Origin: Phallus indusiatus
Taxonomy: Eukaryota; Basidiomycota; Agaricomycetes; Phallales; Phallaceae
DNA length: 64,000 nt
Reading direction: 5' to 3'
Assembly: GCA_027605045.1 (NCBI GenBank)
Contig: JAQFWX010000005.1
Span: 1,612,001-1,676,000, forward strand
Shown in pieces: positions 53,170 to 64,000 of the stretch. The position numbers were made by a program, and so were the translations under genes. How positions within the stretch are numbered: the first letter of the stretch is position 1; every line of letters starts with the position of its first letter. Under the pieces are notes generated by a model. It did no database searches and had not been told where the DNA came from. It saw nothing but the letters and a program-made list of their open reading frames with translations.

Positions 53170-55395
53170 CTAGATGAGAATCCCAAACTTCGCGGCTGTT
53201 CCGAATAAATTAGCTATAGACGTGCTTAGCCACCGGAAATTCTCTGTCATGAACTTTGCATTGCTATTACGTCCAAATCCAAATTTGCGAGCATTGGGAT
53301 GTTGTAGTCCATACATTGCTACGGCAACGCTTATGAGAAGTACGGTCCCAGCTACGACCATCTGTCTGCGTGATAAGGGTCGTCGCCGAACCGGGAATTT
53401 TTTTCGTTCTTTTTCTTTCGCTAGTTTTTCTTTCCTCTCCTCCCTCATTTTCTCCTTTTCTTGAGTTACGCCTAATTCTTCGTCCTGTTCTTCTTGACTG
53501 AGCGGTAGCATAACCTCTTCACTGCCTACATATGCTTCAGCCTGATCATCGTCCAATGTGGGAAGTATTGATGATGCTGGATCAAAATCCGCTGAAGTGT
53601 TAGAGCTCATGTGTAAAATACTGGCTGAACCAAACGTTTGAGATATTTGAAGGTCAGGTAATGAAGGAGGATATTCGACGAAAAGATCTGCCGCCCGACG
53701 AAGCAAATCTGAGAGTGGGGTTGAGTTGGCTTTATCCAGGTTGTCTGCGTACGCTCCGGGAAATATAGGCGGTATTGACTCGGATAGGGATGATGTTTCT
53801 TTCATTTCGTCTTCCGAAAGCTCTTCCTTCAGTGAGCTTTTATCGGGTTGCACGTCCTCTTTACTTTCTTGAACACCTTTGAGGTCGGCAGATTCGGACA
53901 ATAGCGTCTTGTCGCCCATTTCAGAAAGAGGGTTAAAGTCCGCCGCAGACGGTCTAAAGGTAGATCGTAAGAATGATATGACTAGCCTAAGGAGTTAAGT
54001 TATCACCAACTCAGTATTTAGAACTTCATCCGTTAAAGGAGGAAGTGCTGTAAGAGAAGCATGTATCAAGCCCATAGCGTCATCCTCCTCTTGCGCCAAC
54101 TTGAGGATCTCGTCCTTTTTGGTGAGAATTATCTTTGAAATTGGAAGGGTAAGCTGGGGTATAAGAAAGGGAGATAAACAATTATTTCGGGACTTACTAC
54201 TGTCTCTAGCCAGATCGATGCAGCGGGGTCGCGGCAAAGTAACCAGTCAAAGACGTGCTGAATTAAAGGTAATGTCGGCATATCATGCGAGAAGAGAGTT
54301 AAGAGGTTGGAAAGAGCGTAATATGGCAAGTGTCCCATCCTGTGAACAAGATTTCAGTAAATAAAATTGCCTAAATTAGGAAAACTCAACACACTTTGTG
54401 AGAACGGCGCTATAAGTTGGATCAACTATTCTCACGAGACGTTTTAAAACTCTTGTATCAGAATAAAATTAAATAAGCAGGGATGAAAGCACATCTCATT
54501 AGAATACAGACTTACCTCAGCTGTCCTACTAATGGCTCTAGTCCATTGCCCATGGCATCTCTCAATCTATGTAAACTCATCTTCTCGGCACAGGGCAAAA
54601 CATATTCAGGTGGGAGGGTGAGAAACAAAACTGTTATGATATCATGGTATCCCTACAAAAGTAAACGATTGATATTACGAATGTGTATAATTCGGTGAAC
54701 GAGATATACCTGAAAATAGCGCAGTTTTGGTCGCTTCCGGAGCACACCGAGGATGATGTCATGGAGATCAAGTTGTAATAACTTGCGATGTTTTAGCGAA
54801 GAGCTAACTAAAGAGAAGAAAAAGAAATTTCATAAGAGATATTATTCGGCAAGAATAGGAGACACGGATTACCGACGGGGTATAAAACGAAACTGCGGTT
54901 GGTGTCTAGCTCTACTTGGTGTTCGTCCGGATGGGGAGGTAAGTCCGCAGAGGAATTCAAAGAAGGTGAATTAGCTTCTATCGGGTTTAGATGAGATTCA
55001 ACATTTCCAGGTTGTTCGGTGGAGTCTTCGTGTTTCAAATTGAGCGATGACGTTTCGAGGCGCCACGGCGGAATGACTCGGATGTCTGGTCTAGTTAGAC
55101 TTTCTAGGCTTGACGCTAAGGACGGTAATTCCGTGAAGTCCGATGGTGAACATCCCAAAAGGTATGGCCTTTTACCAAGACAAGCAAAAATTATGAATGA
55201 TGATGACCATGAAAGATGGAAAACTTACCAAGCATATTTACGTCCATTTCCAAATCCGCCAGGTAGCAAACTCAGCTCTTGTAGACGGATAATGTCGCGA
55301 TTCAGGACAGCATCTCGCACTTGGAACTCCCTAGACTGTACTTCAGAATCCGTTGAACTGGTTGACGTTCGGGAATGTGATGACTCCAATGTCAT
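53170..55395 (-). CDS. TBC-domain Rab GTPase-activating protein (TBC1D20/Gyp10-like), membrane-anchored
   Basis: GTPase-activating protein for Rab GTPases in early secretory traffic, judging by its family. Exons include 55395-55229, 55168 to about 54888, one ending YFQ at about 54710, one starting GYHDIITVLF, one with LPYYALSNLLTLFSHDMPTL (about 54330), one with LPPLTDEVLN (about 54010) and a last large exon to 53170. The start MTLESSHSRTSTSST is followed by NRDIIRLQELSLLPGGFGNG and RKYAWPYLLG, the beginning of the TBC fold. Both catalytic fingers are present: VELDTNRSF (arginine) and YFQGYHD (glutamine). The last exon has an acidic linker, a charged coiled coil (EKMREERKEKLAKEKERKK) and one membrane segment (MVVAGTVLLISVAVAMYGL), matching the C-terminal anchor of TBC1D20. 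The junction around 53930-53990 is not settled. Exon 1 and its upstream region are duplicated at 60869-61612. Confidence 0.85.
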
Positions 55396-55737
55396 TGAAG
55401 TCACTTTGCTGCATCCGATGTCGTATCGAGTTCAGGGGAAGGGTTGATGACGATGACTAATGTGGATTTACGTAATTCACGTGATTACTTTGCTTCCACC
55501 TAGTTACGCGCAAGTTCCGCAAGCTACGCGACAACATGACTAAATTGAACAAGACAAGTTCTTATGTTTGCCATATGACTATCGTCAGTTTGTGGAGAAG
55601 AGTCCCAGATGTGTTTCAAAGAAGGATGGCTACGGCATAGTATCCCATAACCGGATTCTCCATGGGCATGAAATTTTAATAACTCCGTTAAATTCCTTCT
55701 AATCTCGTTTTTAGTGCAGCTTATTCCAAATGTCTAT
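55212..55737. repeat. Segmental direct duplication S2, left copy
   Basis: Contains exon 1 and the 5' region of the TBC gene. Its copy at 60869-61612 shares TGGAAAACTTACCAAGCATA, ACGGATAATGTCGCGATTC, GTGGATTTACGTAATTCACG and CAGTTTGTGGAGAAGAGTCC. It ends at GCAGCTTATTCCAAATGTCT. Confidence 0.85.
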
Positions 55738-56098
55738 CTCTCTTAGCTCCGCGACACCTATGCCTGGAACAGTATCTGCCGTGGTTGCGATCCGACGGAG
55801 GCTAAGATTAGCTTGTTGGGACGAAGGGACCGACATTTCCGAATTCATAAATATCCCTCCCACTTCTTTAGTTCATCCGTTATCGACGGGACTGCCTATA
55901 CTGGGCATAGGAGCGAGATCATATTCTCCCGTTCCTTCACCTTCACCTTCACCTGTACCAACCATTACCTCCACTCCCGGAGACGTCGTTAGAAGGAAAA
56001 CTTGGACTGACAGCTGTAATTGGGGTATTAGTTTTGCCACACCTGTCACGTCAACGGTCAAAGTCCTCGTCCGTGCCCAGTTTTGGCTCGAGCTATGA
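55730..56098 (+). CDS. Hypothetical ORF beginning at the duplication boundary
   Basis: 122 codons (MSISLSSATPMPGTV, then LRLACWDEGTDISEFINIPP, a PSPSPSPVPT stretch and RRKTWTDSCNWG). Composition is protein-like in the first half. Ser-rich continuations exist in other frames at 56034-56374 (SSSVPSFGSSYDN and TTSSSSSQLSPLPPLSHF), which could be further exons or frameshifted debris. No known family. Its start codon lies at the very edge of duplication S2. Confidence 0.3.
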   Translation: MSISLSSATPMPGTVSAVVAIRRRLRLACWDEGTDISEFINIPPTSLVHPLSTGLPILGIGARSYSPVPSPSPSPVPTITSTPGDVVRRKTWTDSCNWGISFATPVTSTVKVLVRAQFWLEL

Positions 56099-56374
56099 TA
56101 ATCTGATTCAGAGACCATCCCAGCTACGACATCATCGTCATCATCGCAACTGTCACCATTGCCACCGCTTTCACACTTTCAAAAGACTTTCGGTAATATA
56201 TCGTCGTCGTCTTTATCACCTCCAGCCGGAACCATGACATCTTTGACTACTCCTGCAAGATCCACGTATCCGACGCTTTCATTTTTGATGCCAACCGGGG
56301 TAGTCGTACCATTCATCTGCCGTATTCGCGCCCTGCCAGTCGGTCATGTCTTCGTCAAGAGGATCAAGCTTTAG

Positions 56375-59211
56375 TATGCCTACCAATGTGAAAAGAAAAC
56401 CAAGTGAAGGGAGTATCATAGGTTCAAAATGAGTTCTTTATTCGCTGAAGAATATTAATAAGATCCTGGATTTGTGCAAAAAGACTCTCATTCTCATTGA
56501 ATATTAGTAATATAATTGATACTTTGTTCGAACGAAAATTTCCTCCAGTTTCCATCCACTCGCATTGACCATTGGACAGGACATTTACATTTGATATGCC
56601 ATGGACAGAAGGGAAACACTGGTGCATTCTAATTACGTATATGCTATGTAAGGATTGTAATCACACCTCGCAGTTGATTTATCACATAAGTAGGATAGAT
56701 AAAGATACCTCAATGACAAAAAAAAGGCACTGGGAGAGTTCGAGAATCTGTCCGAAAATCTAGAGATCGTTGGGAATCTTTATAAAAAGTGACATCTTTC
56801 AGTATCTTACACTGCATCATGTTTGGGAACAGCATATTCTTGAAGATTATGAGTAACAAGCTCGTACACTATATCATAATGCTGAAAGAATCGGATATAA
56901 TGGTCCCGTATTTAATAAACTAATTGAGAGGTTGAAGGAATACATTGAAGTATTTTTTTCATGCTCCTTGATTGTACTGCTAGTACTTAGGCTGATTAAC
57001 TCTGGTGATAAAGCTGAAAGATGTCCAACCTGTAAGAAAGTGATTACTACCTCATTTTCTGTTGGAGTTCGTAGGGTCAAATTCTATATATTAATAGTAC
57101 ACTAACTATAACGTAATAGACTTGAGCTACTTGTCCCTACTCCTGGTTCCTACTCCCCACCAGACTGGTCACTGGTCACGGAGAGTTACTCTAGAAATAT
57201 GACGCTCCCCAAGTATATTACTCCCTATTTGTCTCCACCATCATGTGCCCCATCCTGTGCCCCATCTTATGTCCATCTCACGTCTCTACTAATACATCTC
57301 CCCATATTTCTAACACTTTCATCTCCCATAAAGTTTGCTTTTTGTGATGACTCCTTGACTTTAAAAGAGGTTTGTCATGGATCCGGAAGGAATCTGTCAA
57401 TGACACCGGGTTGTTATACAAATGTATGTATCCCCTCGACCTCTTTATTGAAGTTCATCCTAATTGACTGCTGAATCAGTTCTAGAAAATGAAATTATCG
57501 TTACAAGTGCGGAGTAATTTCATCCAAGTTCGACGTACAGGGCTTTGATGAAGTCATACATCGTACTCGAAAGAATTATTCGGCGATTTGACGGAGAACC
57601 TTGATGGTGAAAATATCGGTCTTGGGATCACTAAACACTGAACACCCGAATGGCTCCGGTTTGTATATCTCCGCGTCTGAGTGGATAATACAAGCAAAAA
57701 ATCAATATCAACGGCGTCGAAGGACTTTGGCCGATTAGCCTGCAGTGGGTTCATTCAATCATTTTTCGTTCGACAGTCTAATAGGGTACAGACCCTTTAA
57801 CGGACATACGACATGCATCAGAGATCGAAATCCCTGACATAATTTGCGATCTACACAAGATCCACTTGTGAAATCCGCGTGGATTCACACGGCGTTTATG
57901 GGCATCCACCCGTTCGAAGTACGTGAATTATGATGTTGGTTTATTAAACTCCTTGCTGATAACTAAGAAGCACAAGAACGGATTAATGGCGCGGATTTTG
58001 GCATCGGTCCCTCTTTTCACGGTAGGATATTTCTTCGTAATCGTCAAGCACGAGCACAGATTAGAATATATAAACACTGCCTTCACGGTCTGAGTTAATA
58101 ATTTATTGCATGTTGTTCTTTTCTGACTCATCATCAGGCGCATAGACAAAAAAATTTAACGCCTTTGGTAAACATGTTTATTAAAGCGATGTTAGACTTC
58201 GCCCAATCCGTAACTGCGTTGAATATGTGAAAACGCTATAGAATTTTTTGCAGTAGAAAAGGCCGGTGAAGAGTCGTGGCCTGTGTGAGGAATGTTGTAA
58301 AATGTGGTTGAATTGAAATTTTGCTGGAAAGATGGTGTTGAATGAAGTTCTGAGGAGCTTCGGTCAAAAGACGAAGTCTTTTGGCCGGCGCCTCAGGTCA
58401 CTATGTATAGTACGTTATGTAATGTAGTATTCTAATTTATCGTGACCGCGTCGTAACCTTGCATGTAGCAAGGGCTCTGGATGCCCGTAGAATTTGCTTC
58501 CATGTAGCACTTGTTTGTATATATTTGTGGTTCATCACGTGACTTCACCCAACTCTTGTTGTCTATAAATTGTCAATAGGCGCAATGCATATGCTTTGTC
58601 CTTTCCGCTAATCGCTTGCGAATTAAGACTACCGTTATGAGCAAAGGCTTTTCTGATGCGACATATTGCAGCGTCTTAATATTGTTATAGAGTCAGTTTG
58701 GTTATTCTAATATCGAAATATACTACTTCTTATCTACACACTGAATGATGAACCCATCCTGCAAACTGAAGCCACTCTAAGCCACTTGTCGAAGTTCCGT
58801 AGATCTTGATCCATTCGTCAGGTGAGAGGATAATTTAAAGTCATCTTAACATACACACATTCCCCTCTTCGGCCTCAACACGAAATTTGAGATTTTCTTT
58901 AATAGTACCTAGAGTCTAGACTGTCATTTGCAAGGTATGCTTTCACAGAGATATTCGTCATCATATAAATACTCATCCCTTGAAACAGGCTGCAGAGCTT
59001 TTGGTAAACTCATCATTAAACACAGCCGGTGTCATGCCTGCGCTCTGGGGTGCGACCATGATGGTACATTTCAAGTTCTCCCTTGTAATTCATGTGCCCT
59101 AACGGAGAATGTACTCGAAAATTTCGAGACTGGCCCCCTACTCCTACTAAGAGGAAAGCTCTGACAGGACTGTGTTGAAAAAGAAGGGCCGGTCCGGCGG
59201 TCACCAAAAGG
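56375..59211. other. Gene-poor stretch, no gene recognised
   Basis: AT-rich sequence with scattered short ORFs on both strands, none with a recognisable motif, signal peptide or consistent splice structure. Contains one copy of a 34-bp repeat (58424-58457). Confidence 0.5.
58424..58457 (+). repeat. 34-bp direct repeat, left copy
   Basis: Identical to 59938-59971 (begins GTAGTATTCTAATTTATCG, ends CGCGTCGTAAC). The copies enclose 1.5 kb that includes the hAT-type MITE. Confidence 0.8.
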
Positions 59212-59219
59212 GCTGAGGG

Positions 59220-59765
59220 TAGTGATGGGTTGGGTTTGGTCTGGTCTGGTCTGGTTTGAAACTGGTTTGGACTTTGGAGCTCATCGTGGTTTCGGTTCAG
59301 TTTGATCCCAGTTCAGTCCGAAACCAGTTCCAAACCGGTTCGAAACCGGTTTGACGGTGGTTTAGAAAGAGGAAGGAAATGTAGCACTTGTTGGGCGCTA
59401 ACGCTTAGTAATCGCGATGAGTAATGTCCGGCACAAGTCCGGCATGCTCCTCCGTCGACCATATGGGGCCGTAGACAAATTCCCAGTCACTGAAAAGCCT
59501 GGAAACGACAACATGAAAGGAAATGTGAGCAAAACAATCCTCAAGGCATAGCTTTGGGACTGATTTTTACTTCATAAATAGTGAATAATCCTTGGCTTTA
59601 GTGACCTAGTCAGACCGGTTTGAAACCGGTTTGGAACCGGTTCCAGACTGGTCTGTGATTCTCGAGGATCGCAGTTTGGGTTCGGTTCCCAAACCGGTTT
59701 CAAACCGGACCAAACCCAGACCAAACCGGTTTTCGCGGTTTCAAACCGAACCCAACCCATCACTA
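59220..59765. mobile_element. hAT-type MITE (546 bp, TSD GCTGAGGG)
   Basis: Terminal inverted repeats TAGTGATGGGTTGGGTT at both ends, flanked by a perfect 8-bp duplication GCTGAGGG (59212-59219 and 59766-59773). The 8-bp duplication and TAGTG terminus are typical of the hAT superfamily. Subterminal regions are filled with AAACCGGTTT-type palindromic words. No transposase ORF, so non-autonomous. The minus-strand ORF at 59763-59572 lies inside the arm and is not a gene. Confidence 0.93.
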
Positions 59766-59937
59766 GCTGAGGGCCTGAGGTATCCGAGGTATATACCGTT
59801 CTAGAGATGTATATGGTGAAAGAACATTACATCTATTCTATATGATTCTCTGGTATACAATAGGCATCTCAGCTACAAGAAACTGTGAACGCTGCACCCT
59901 ACATGCAAGGGAGTTGGCGACCTCGGACGCCTCTAGT

Positions 59938-59971
59938 GTAGTATTCTAATTTATCGTGACCGCGTCGTAAC
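59938..59971 (+). repeat. 34-bp direct repeat, right copy
   Basis: Identical to 58424-58457; see there. Confidence 0.8.
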
Positions 59972-60341
59972 TCCAACAGATGGCAGTGTAATATGTAATG
60001 TTGCTGTTAACGCACAGTCGTGGGACACTATTATGGCATGCGTTAGCGTTCATAGGGTGTCGTAACTGACGTTCCGTAACGGGCCGCTGTGTGAATGATA
60101 CGGCGGATGAAGTCATATTCCATGACGTCGCACTGCTCAGAGGCCTTGACTACAACCTGACTGTCCTTTAGGCTTTCACTGCGCTTTTAAACACTGCCAT
60201 GAACCGTATAGACCACACTCTTGGGTATCGAAGTGAAAAAAAAATTGCGTGAGTTATATAGTCTAATATTAATGCATATAGCTTATAAAGCCTCCTCACC
60301 TTGTCTTGACTAGGAGCGCCTAAGGACAAAACTCCAAGCTT

Positions 60342-60875
60342 GTGGTGAATAGAGTGATCCCAGATATACTCTACAGTATCTTCGTGTTAGTCGTCCGCGA
60401 CTCAACTTCTCCTGTAAACACTATACTTGCGCTCTCACATACTTGTCATCATTGGAGGAACTCTATGCTAGCATGGCCGGCTTTATGGGCTTTTGTAGAT
60501 CTCAGCAGCCCAAACCCAATTCTCGATTTGTTTATGAGTCGGTCCGGGAATGCTCCCCTTAATTTGATTCGGAATAACCCGCGAGGATGCTTTTTCATTG
60601 ATTATCTCGAATCTGAAGCAAACATCATTTTTCCCCGCCTATGTTCAACTCTACATGTTTCGGACCGCGAGCTCATTCGAGTTCAACATGCATTCCGAGA
60701 ATTAAACCAACTTTCGCTTCAAATAAGGCACCTGGATATTCACATATCCCACTTGCTCCTCCAATTGCCTTGCCACCATTGGAAAAAGTCTTTTGGTTGA
60801 ACATTCCCCGTCTTCAAGTGCTCCGGCTTCAAGCAATAAATTTACCAGCGCCATTGCTCGATCTTCCGCCCATGA
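60342..60875 (+). pseudogene. F-box protein gene, truncated
   Basis: Starts near 60342 with an F-box-like segment (RVIPDILYSIFVLVV, LALSHTCHHWRNSMLAWPALWAFVDLS), as in the many agaricomycete F-box proteins that present substrates to SCF ubiquitin ligases. The first frame ends at 60800; a second frame continues with leucine-rich sequence (IPRLQVLRLQAINLPAPLLDLPPM), so there is either an intron or a frameshift at about 60730-60790. The gene is cut at about 60870, where the duplicated TBC exon begins, and lacks the usual long C-terminal part. Confidence 0.6.
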
Positions 60876-61612
60876 AATATGGAAAACTTACCAAGCATAT
60901 TTACGCCCATTTCCAAATCCGCAGGTAGCAAACTCAGCTCTTGTAGACGGATAATGTCGCGATTCAGGACTACATCTCTCACTTGAAGCTCTCTAGACGG
61001 TATTCCAGAATCGGTTGAGATGGTTGACGCTCGGAAATGTGATGACTCCAATGTCATCGAAGTCACTTTGCTGCATCCGATGTCGTGTCGAGTTTAGGAG
61101 AAGGGTTGATGATGATGCATTGATGACTAATGTGGATTTACGTAATTCACGTGATTACTTTGCTTCCATCTAGTTATGCGACATGCTCACTAAATTTTTC
61201 TCTCCTTCTTGAACCTCAAGTAGCAACTATATTTCATTAACATTGATTAGCGGACCTCAGGATGATGTTTATTCAATCATGTGAATATGTTGTCATTGAT
61301 TGACGTGCGTTTTTTTGAGATTGTCGATCGGTTTAGTTCGCTCCACCACATGGCTAAATTGAACAAAGTTTCGAATCCAAGTCAAGTTCTCGGATACTTG
61401 GGTCATATGTTTGCCATATGACTATCGTCAGTTTGTGGAGAAGAGTCCCAGATGTGTTGCAAGTTTGCTTGATGAATTCAAAGAACGATGGCGACAATGA
61501 CGGCATAGTATCCCATGATCGGATTCTCCATAGGCATGGAATTTTCTAATAATAACTCCGTTAGATTCCTTCTGATCCTGTCTTTAGTGCAGCTTATTCC
61601 AAATGTCTTCCG
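60869..61612. repeat. Segmental direct duplication S2, right copy
   Basis: Homologous to 55212-55737 with point changes and an extra roughly 170 bp in the middle (61190-61350) plus smaller insertions. The left junction has microhomology (CCATGAAA in both contexts). Confidence 0.83.
60892..61057 (-). pseudogene. Copy of TBC-gene exon 1, frameshifted
   Basis: Reads MTLESSHFRASTISTDSG and NRDIIRLQELSLLP like the TBC exon 1, but GGCGG has become GCG, shifting the frame just before the conserved GGFGNGRKYAW. The donor site is kept but no further TBC exons follow. Confidence 0.8.
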
Positions 61613-61690
61613 ATACTATAAACTCTGGCCGTTCGCGGTATATAGCTAAGCCAATTTGGTCCGGGTCAATCTGACATTTACATTACGACT

Positions 61691-64000
61691 ATGCCCCACT
61701 GGCTTTATCCATGCCTGACTATATCGTCCCTCTTTCTCTCCGTTTTATCTCAAAGTCCTGCCAGCTCGAATTCAGACCTGAATCTTCATATTTCCACCGG
61801 AGGATTCGATAACTATTTCTGGCGGTCCAACACCACCGCGGCCCAAGTTTTGTTGACCAGTCCGAATGCTTCCGATAGCTTGCAGCGTTTCGTGGTGGCC
61901 ATGCCGGCTGGGAATAGCGGAACGTTGGCGTACTTCCTTCCCTCGGATCCTGTTCAAAATCTTTCTGTCCAGCTCGTCGACGGCGCACTTCAAGACGCTA
62001 ACGGTAACTTCAATAACGTCGGCGTACAAGGTCAACTCTCTTTCAATGCTGATGCGAGCCTTGGGGTGACGATTATTGGGGCCGTCAGGGCTATGCGTGA
62101 CTAGTAATGTTGTCTTGGATCGTATATTTATGTCGTACTTAACCAGCCACACAGCGTTGAAGGAGATGGGACCATGCACGAGGTATTGATTATATCTTTC
62201 CATATTCGGCAGATTGTTGACCAGAAATTTCTAGATATTCAACTACACGATCTCGTCCTCAAACAGCAGCTTCCTACACTTACACAGAAAATGGATCAAC
62301 TCATCTCTTGGAATGGACTTCATTATGTCAGCCGAAGATAACATGGTTTTCAATATTACCCCTCCAGTAGATGAAATCGCGGGACCGACAGTCCTTTTCC
62401 AGCTACCTGATTCAACCAAAATGGGCACGCTAAGATGGTCCGTAGTTTGTAATGAAACATCGTTTGTGGGATTGGGTCCGTCCGGGTTCTTCTTGCAGGA
62501 CTCTCAAGCGGACAACGCCGCGGGAGCTAAAGCGCTACAGGGCTTAGCAGATGGCGTCAATGTCGATGGACAACAGGCTAGTGAAATATACTTGTAATAC
62601 TTTTGGGTCAAGCTAAAGTGCATGCAGATTAGTTTCTTAACATATCAAACTAAAAGTCTTGCCGGAGGATGGCGTTTCCTTACCTACTTTGGCCGAGTAA
62701 GTGTATTCTGAATAGCTTGATTTTCACTACGAGAGAGACATCTTATTAGGACACTATGATTGCACTTCGATTATTGATGCCAATTATAACGTCTGAAGCT
62801 TCCGAATCTATCCTTGGTGCTGTCTTTGAGAGGTTGAACTCGACGGGCGCAGCATGTCATGAAGAGACTATCGGAGATTATGCTTCGTTCATCAACATTG
62901 AAAATGGGATGCCACAATTGGGAGATACCCCATTTTATGATTACAAGTATGCGCTTACTCTACGTACACTCAAAATTGCTCGTTCCAACCTAATTTTGCT
63001 CTCCAGAATGATAGATACAGACCTATATGTCCTTCCAGTTGTGGCCCACTATCTTCTTGATATTCCTCAAGGCAAAGGACGAGCCCAACCTTTTTTATCA
63101 ACTGCGGCAGCCCTAAACAACTCGAATACCGGTGTCTCATATCACGACCTACTGGCCAGAAACGCAATATACAACCTTAACAGAGCGGAACCCTTTGCTT
63201 TTGATCCAAGTGTTCAGAATCTGCTTCACCTTCGTCCCGGCCAACCAGTCGGAAATTGGCGCGACTCCAATGAAGGTTTAGGATACGGCACAATTCCGTT
63301 TGATGTCAACGTAGCGCTGGTGCCTTCTTCCCTCCGAGCTCTTGCTCGGTTGGTCAATGCCGGCATGCTAGTTTTAGATGGAATACCAGGTGCAGCATCA
63401 AAAGCAGAACAATACGCACAAATCTGGGAACAACACGCCGCTGAATTTTTCAGTGTTGAAGTCAAAGGAGATGTTGTTCAAGCTCGCTGGAAAGATTATA
63501 TTGTTCGCTCTGGTTTGGATGATGCGTTGCTTAACCTGAAAGACACGTCGGATCCCGAAGATGTGACATTCTACGCTTTATCACTACATGATGATGGATC
63601 AAAGGTTGATGTAAGCATTTCTTTTTCTTGCAAGCTTCTGTCGATGATTAGATTTTCATTATATGCCATCTAGGTCATGCATAGCGACTTGGGTTTCAGT
63701 TTACTTTTCGCTTCCAACGTACCGACCTCTCTTCTACAGCGCGTTGTGGAATTGCTCCAGCCATACCCTAAAGGTACGGGAAAACCATTTCTTTCACTTT
63801 GCTTGTAGTTGATGCAAATTTCCGCCAGGTCTTTTAACGAACATCGGCATGTTTGTTGCCAATCCGGCATTGTCAAGTAACCGCACACAGATTGGCGTGC
63901 TGAATCGTGAATCATAGTAAGTCGTGTCAAATCATCCAAGTATCAATATCCGCTAATTTCCGCAAAAGTCACGGCACAGTCGTATGGTCCTTTCAACAAG
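61691..64000 (+). CDS. Secreted six-hairpin glycosidase-like protein (partial, runs off window)
   Basis: Extracellular protein of a fungal family with an (alpha/alpha)6 barrel; exact reaction unknown. Exons 61691-62103, 62155-62182, 62235-62593, 62633-62696, 62750-62946, 63007-63610, 63674-63773, 63829-63916 and 63969 onward; phases agree. The start MPHWLYPCLTISSLFLSVLS is a signal peptide. The N-terminal beta-sandwich part has GGFDNYFWRSNTTAAQ and LGVTIIGAVRAMRDYVEG, with several N-glycosylation sites. The catalytic-type barrel has YFGRDTMIALRLLMP, EETIGDYASF, DTDLYVLPVVAHYLLDIPQG, PGQPVGNWRDSNEGLG, IPFDVN, VTFYALSLHD, VMHSDLGF and YHGTVVWSFQQ. The GRDT, acidic NWRDSNEGLG and HGTVVW motifs suggest a carbohydrate substrate. 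All introns are 43-64 nt. No defect seen; the C-terminus is outside the window. Its upstream region is the right copy of duplication S2. Confidence 0.75.

Noticed and set aside
59572..59763. Minus-strand ORF with SLEPVPNRFQTGL-type repeats
   Set aside because: Lies fully within the arm of the hAT-type MITE; the repeats reflect palindromic DNA words.

Overview
The window is nuclear DNA of a filamentous basidiomycete, most likely an agaricomycete. It has compact genes with many 45-75 nt introns, a Rep/PIF1 Helitron with proline-rich N-terminus, a chromodomain Ty3/Gypsy element, KDZ-type cysteine-cluster remnants, an XPG-like PIN-fold nuclease and other agaricomycete protein families. No rRNA, tRNA or CRISPR array was seen.

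Layout. 1-6700: two Helitrons head to tail on the minus strand; the left one is cut by the window edge and the right one has an intact Rep-helicase. 7242-8652: aryl-alcohol dehydrogenase. 10643-14066: two related small secreted cysteine-rich proteins on the minus strand. 16306-18420 (minus) and 18980-25371 (plus): a divergent pair, an XPG/Rad2-like nuclease and an ABCC-type ABC transporter. 25800-51283: a 25-kb block of nested mobile elements with one uncharacterised gene near its right end (50253-50846). 51734-53071: aldo/keto reductase. 53170-55395 (minus): TBC Rab-GAP. 55738-60868: a poorly coding stretch with a hAT-type MITE and a truncated F-box gene. 61691-64000: start of a secreted six-hairpin glycosidase-like protein that runs off the window.

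The mobile-element block can largely be dated by nesting. It contains a Gypsy element of about 9.5 kb without its inserts (34495-45183, minus strand, about 320-bp LTRs, one gag-pol ORF and an extra 585-residue ORF), solo LTRs of four families with perfect 5-bp target duplications, two CACTA-type non-autonomous families with 3-bp duplications, and remnants of a KDZ-like gene. Both TE-rich or gene-poor blocks are flanked by direct duplications of neighbouring gene ends: the 3' end of the ABC transporter (25020-25799 and 51283-51727) and the first exon and promoter of the TBC gene (55212-55737 and 60869-61612).

The strongest unusual signal is that the Gypsy element, coding and non-coding parts alike, is paved with short perfect inverted repeats (stems of 6-11 bp, short loops) every few tens of bases. 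The host genes in the window do not show this. Other notable points are a translation start codon assembled by splicing in both Helitrons, three GC-AG introns in three genes, a 9-nt microexon, and a two-member secreted protein family with ten conserved cysteines and a conserved five-exon structure. Splice sites were read by eye; where spliced phases agree throughout I give exon coordinates.
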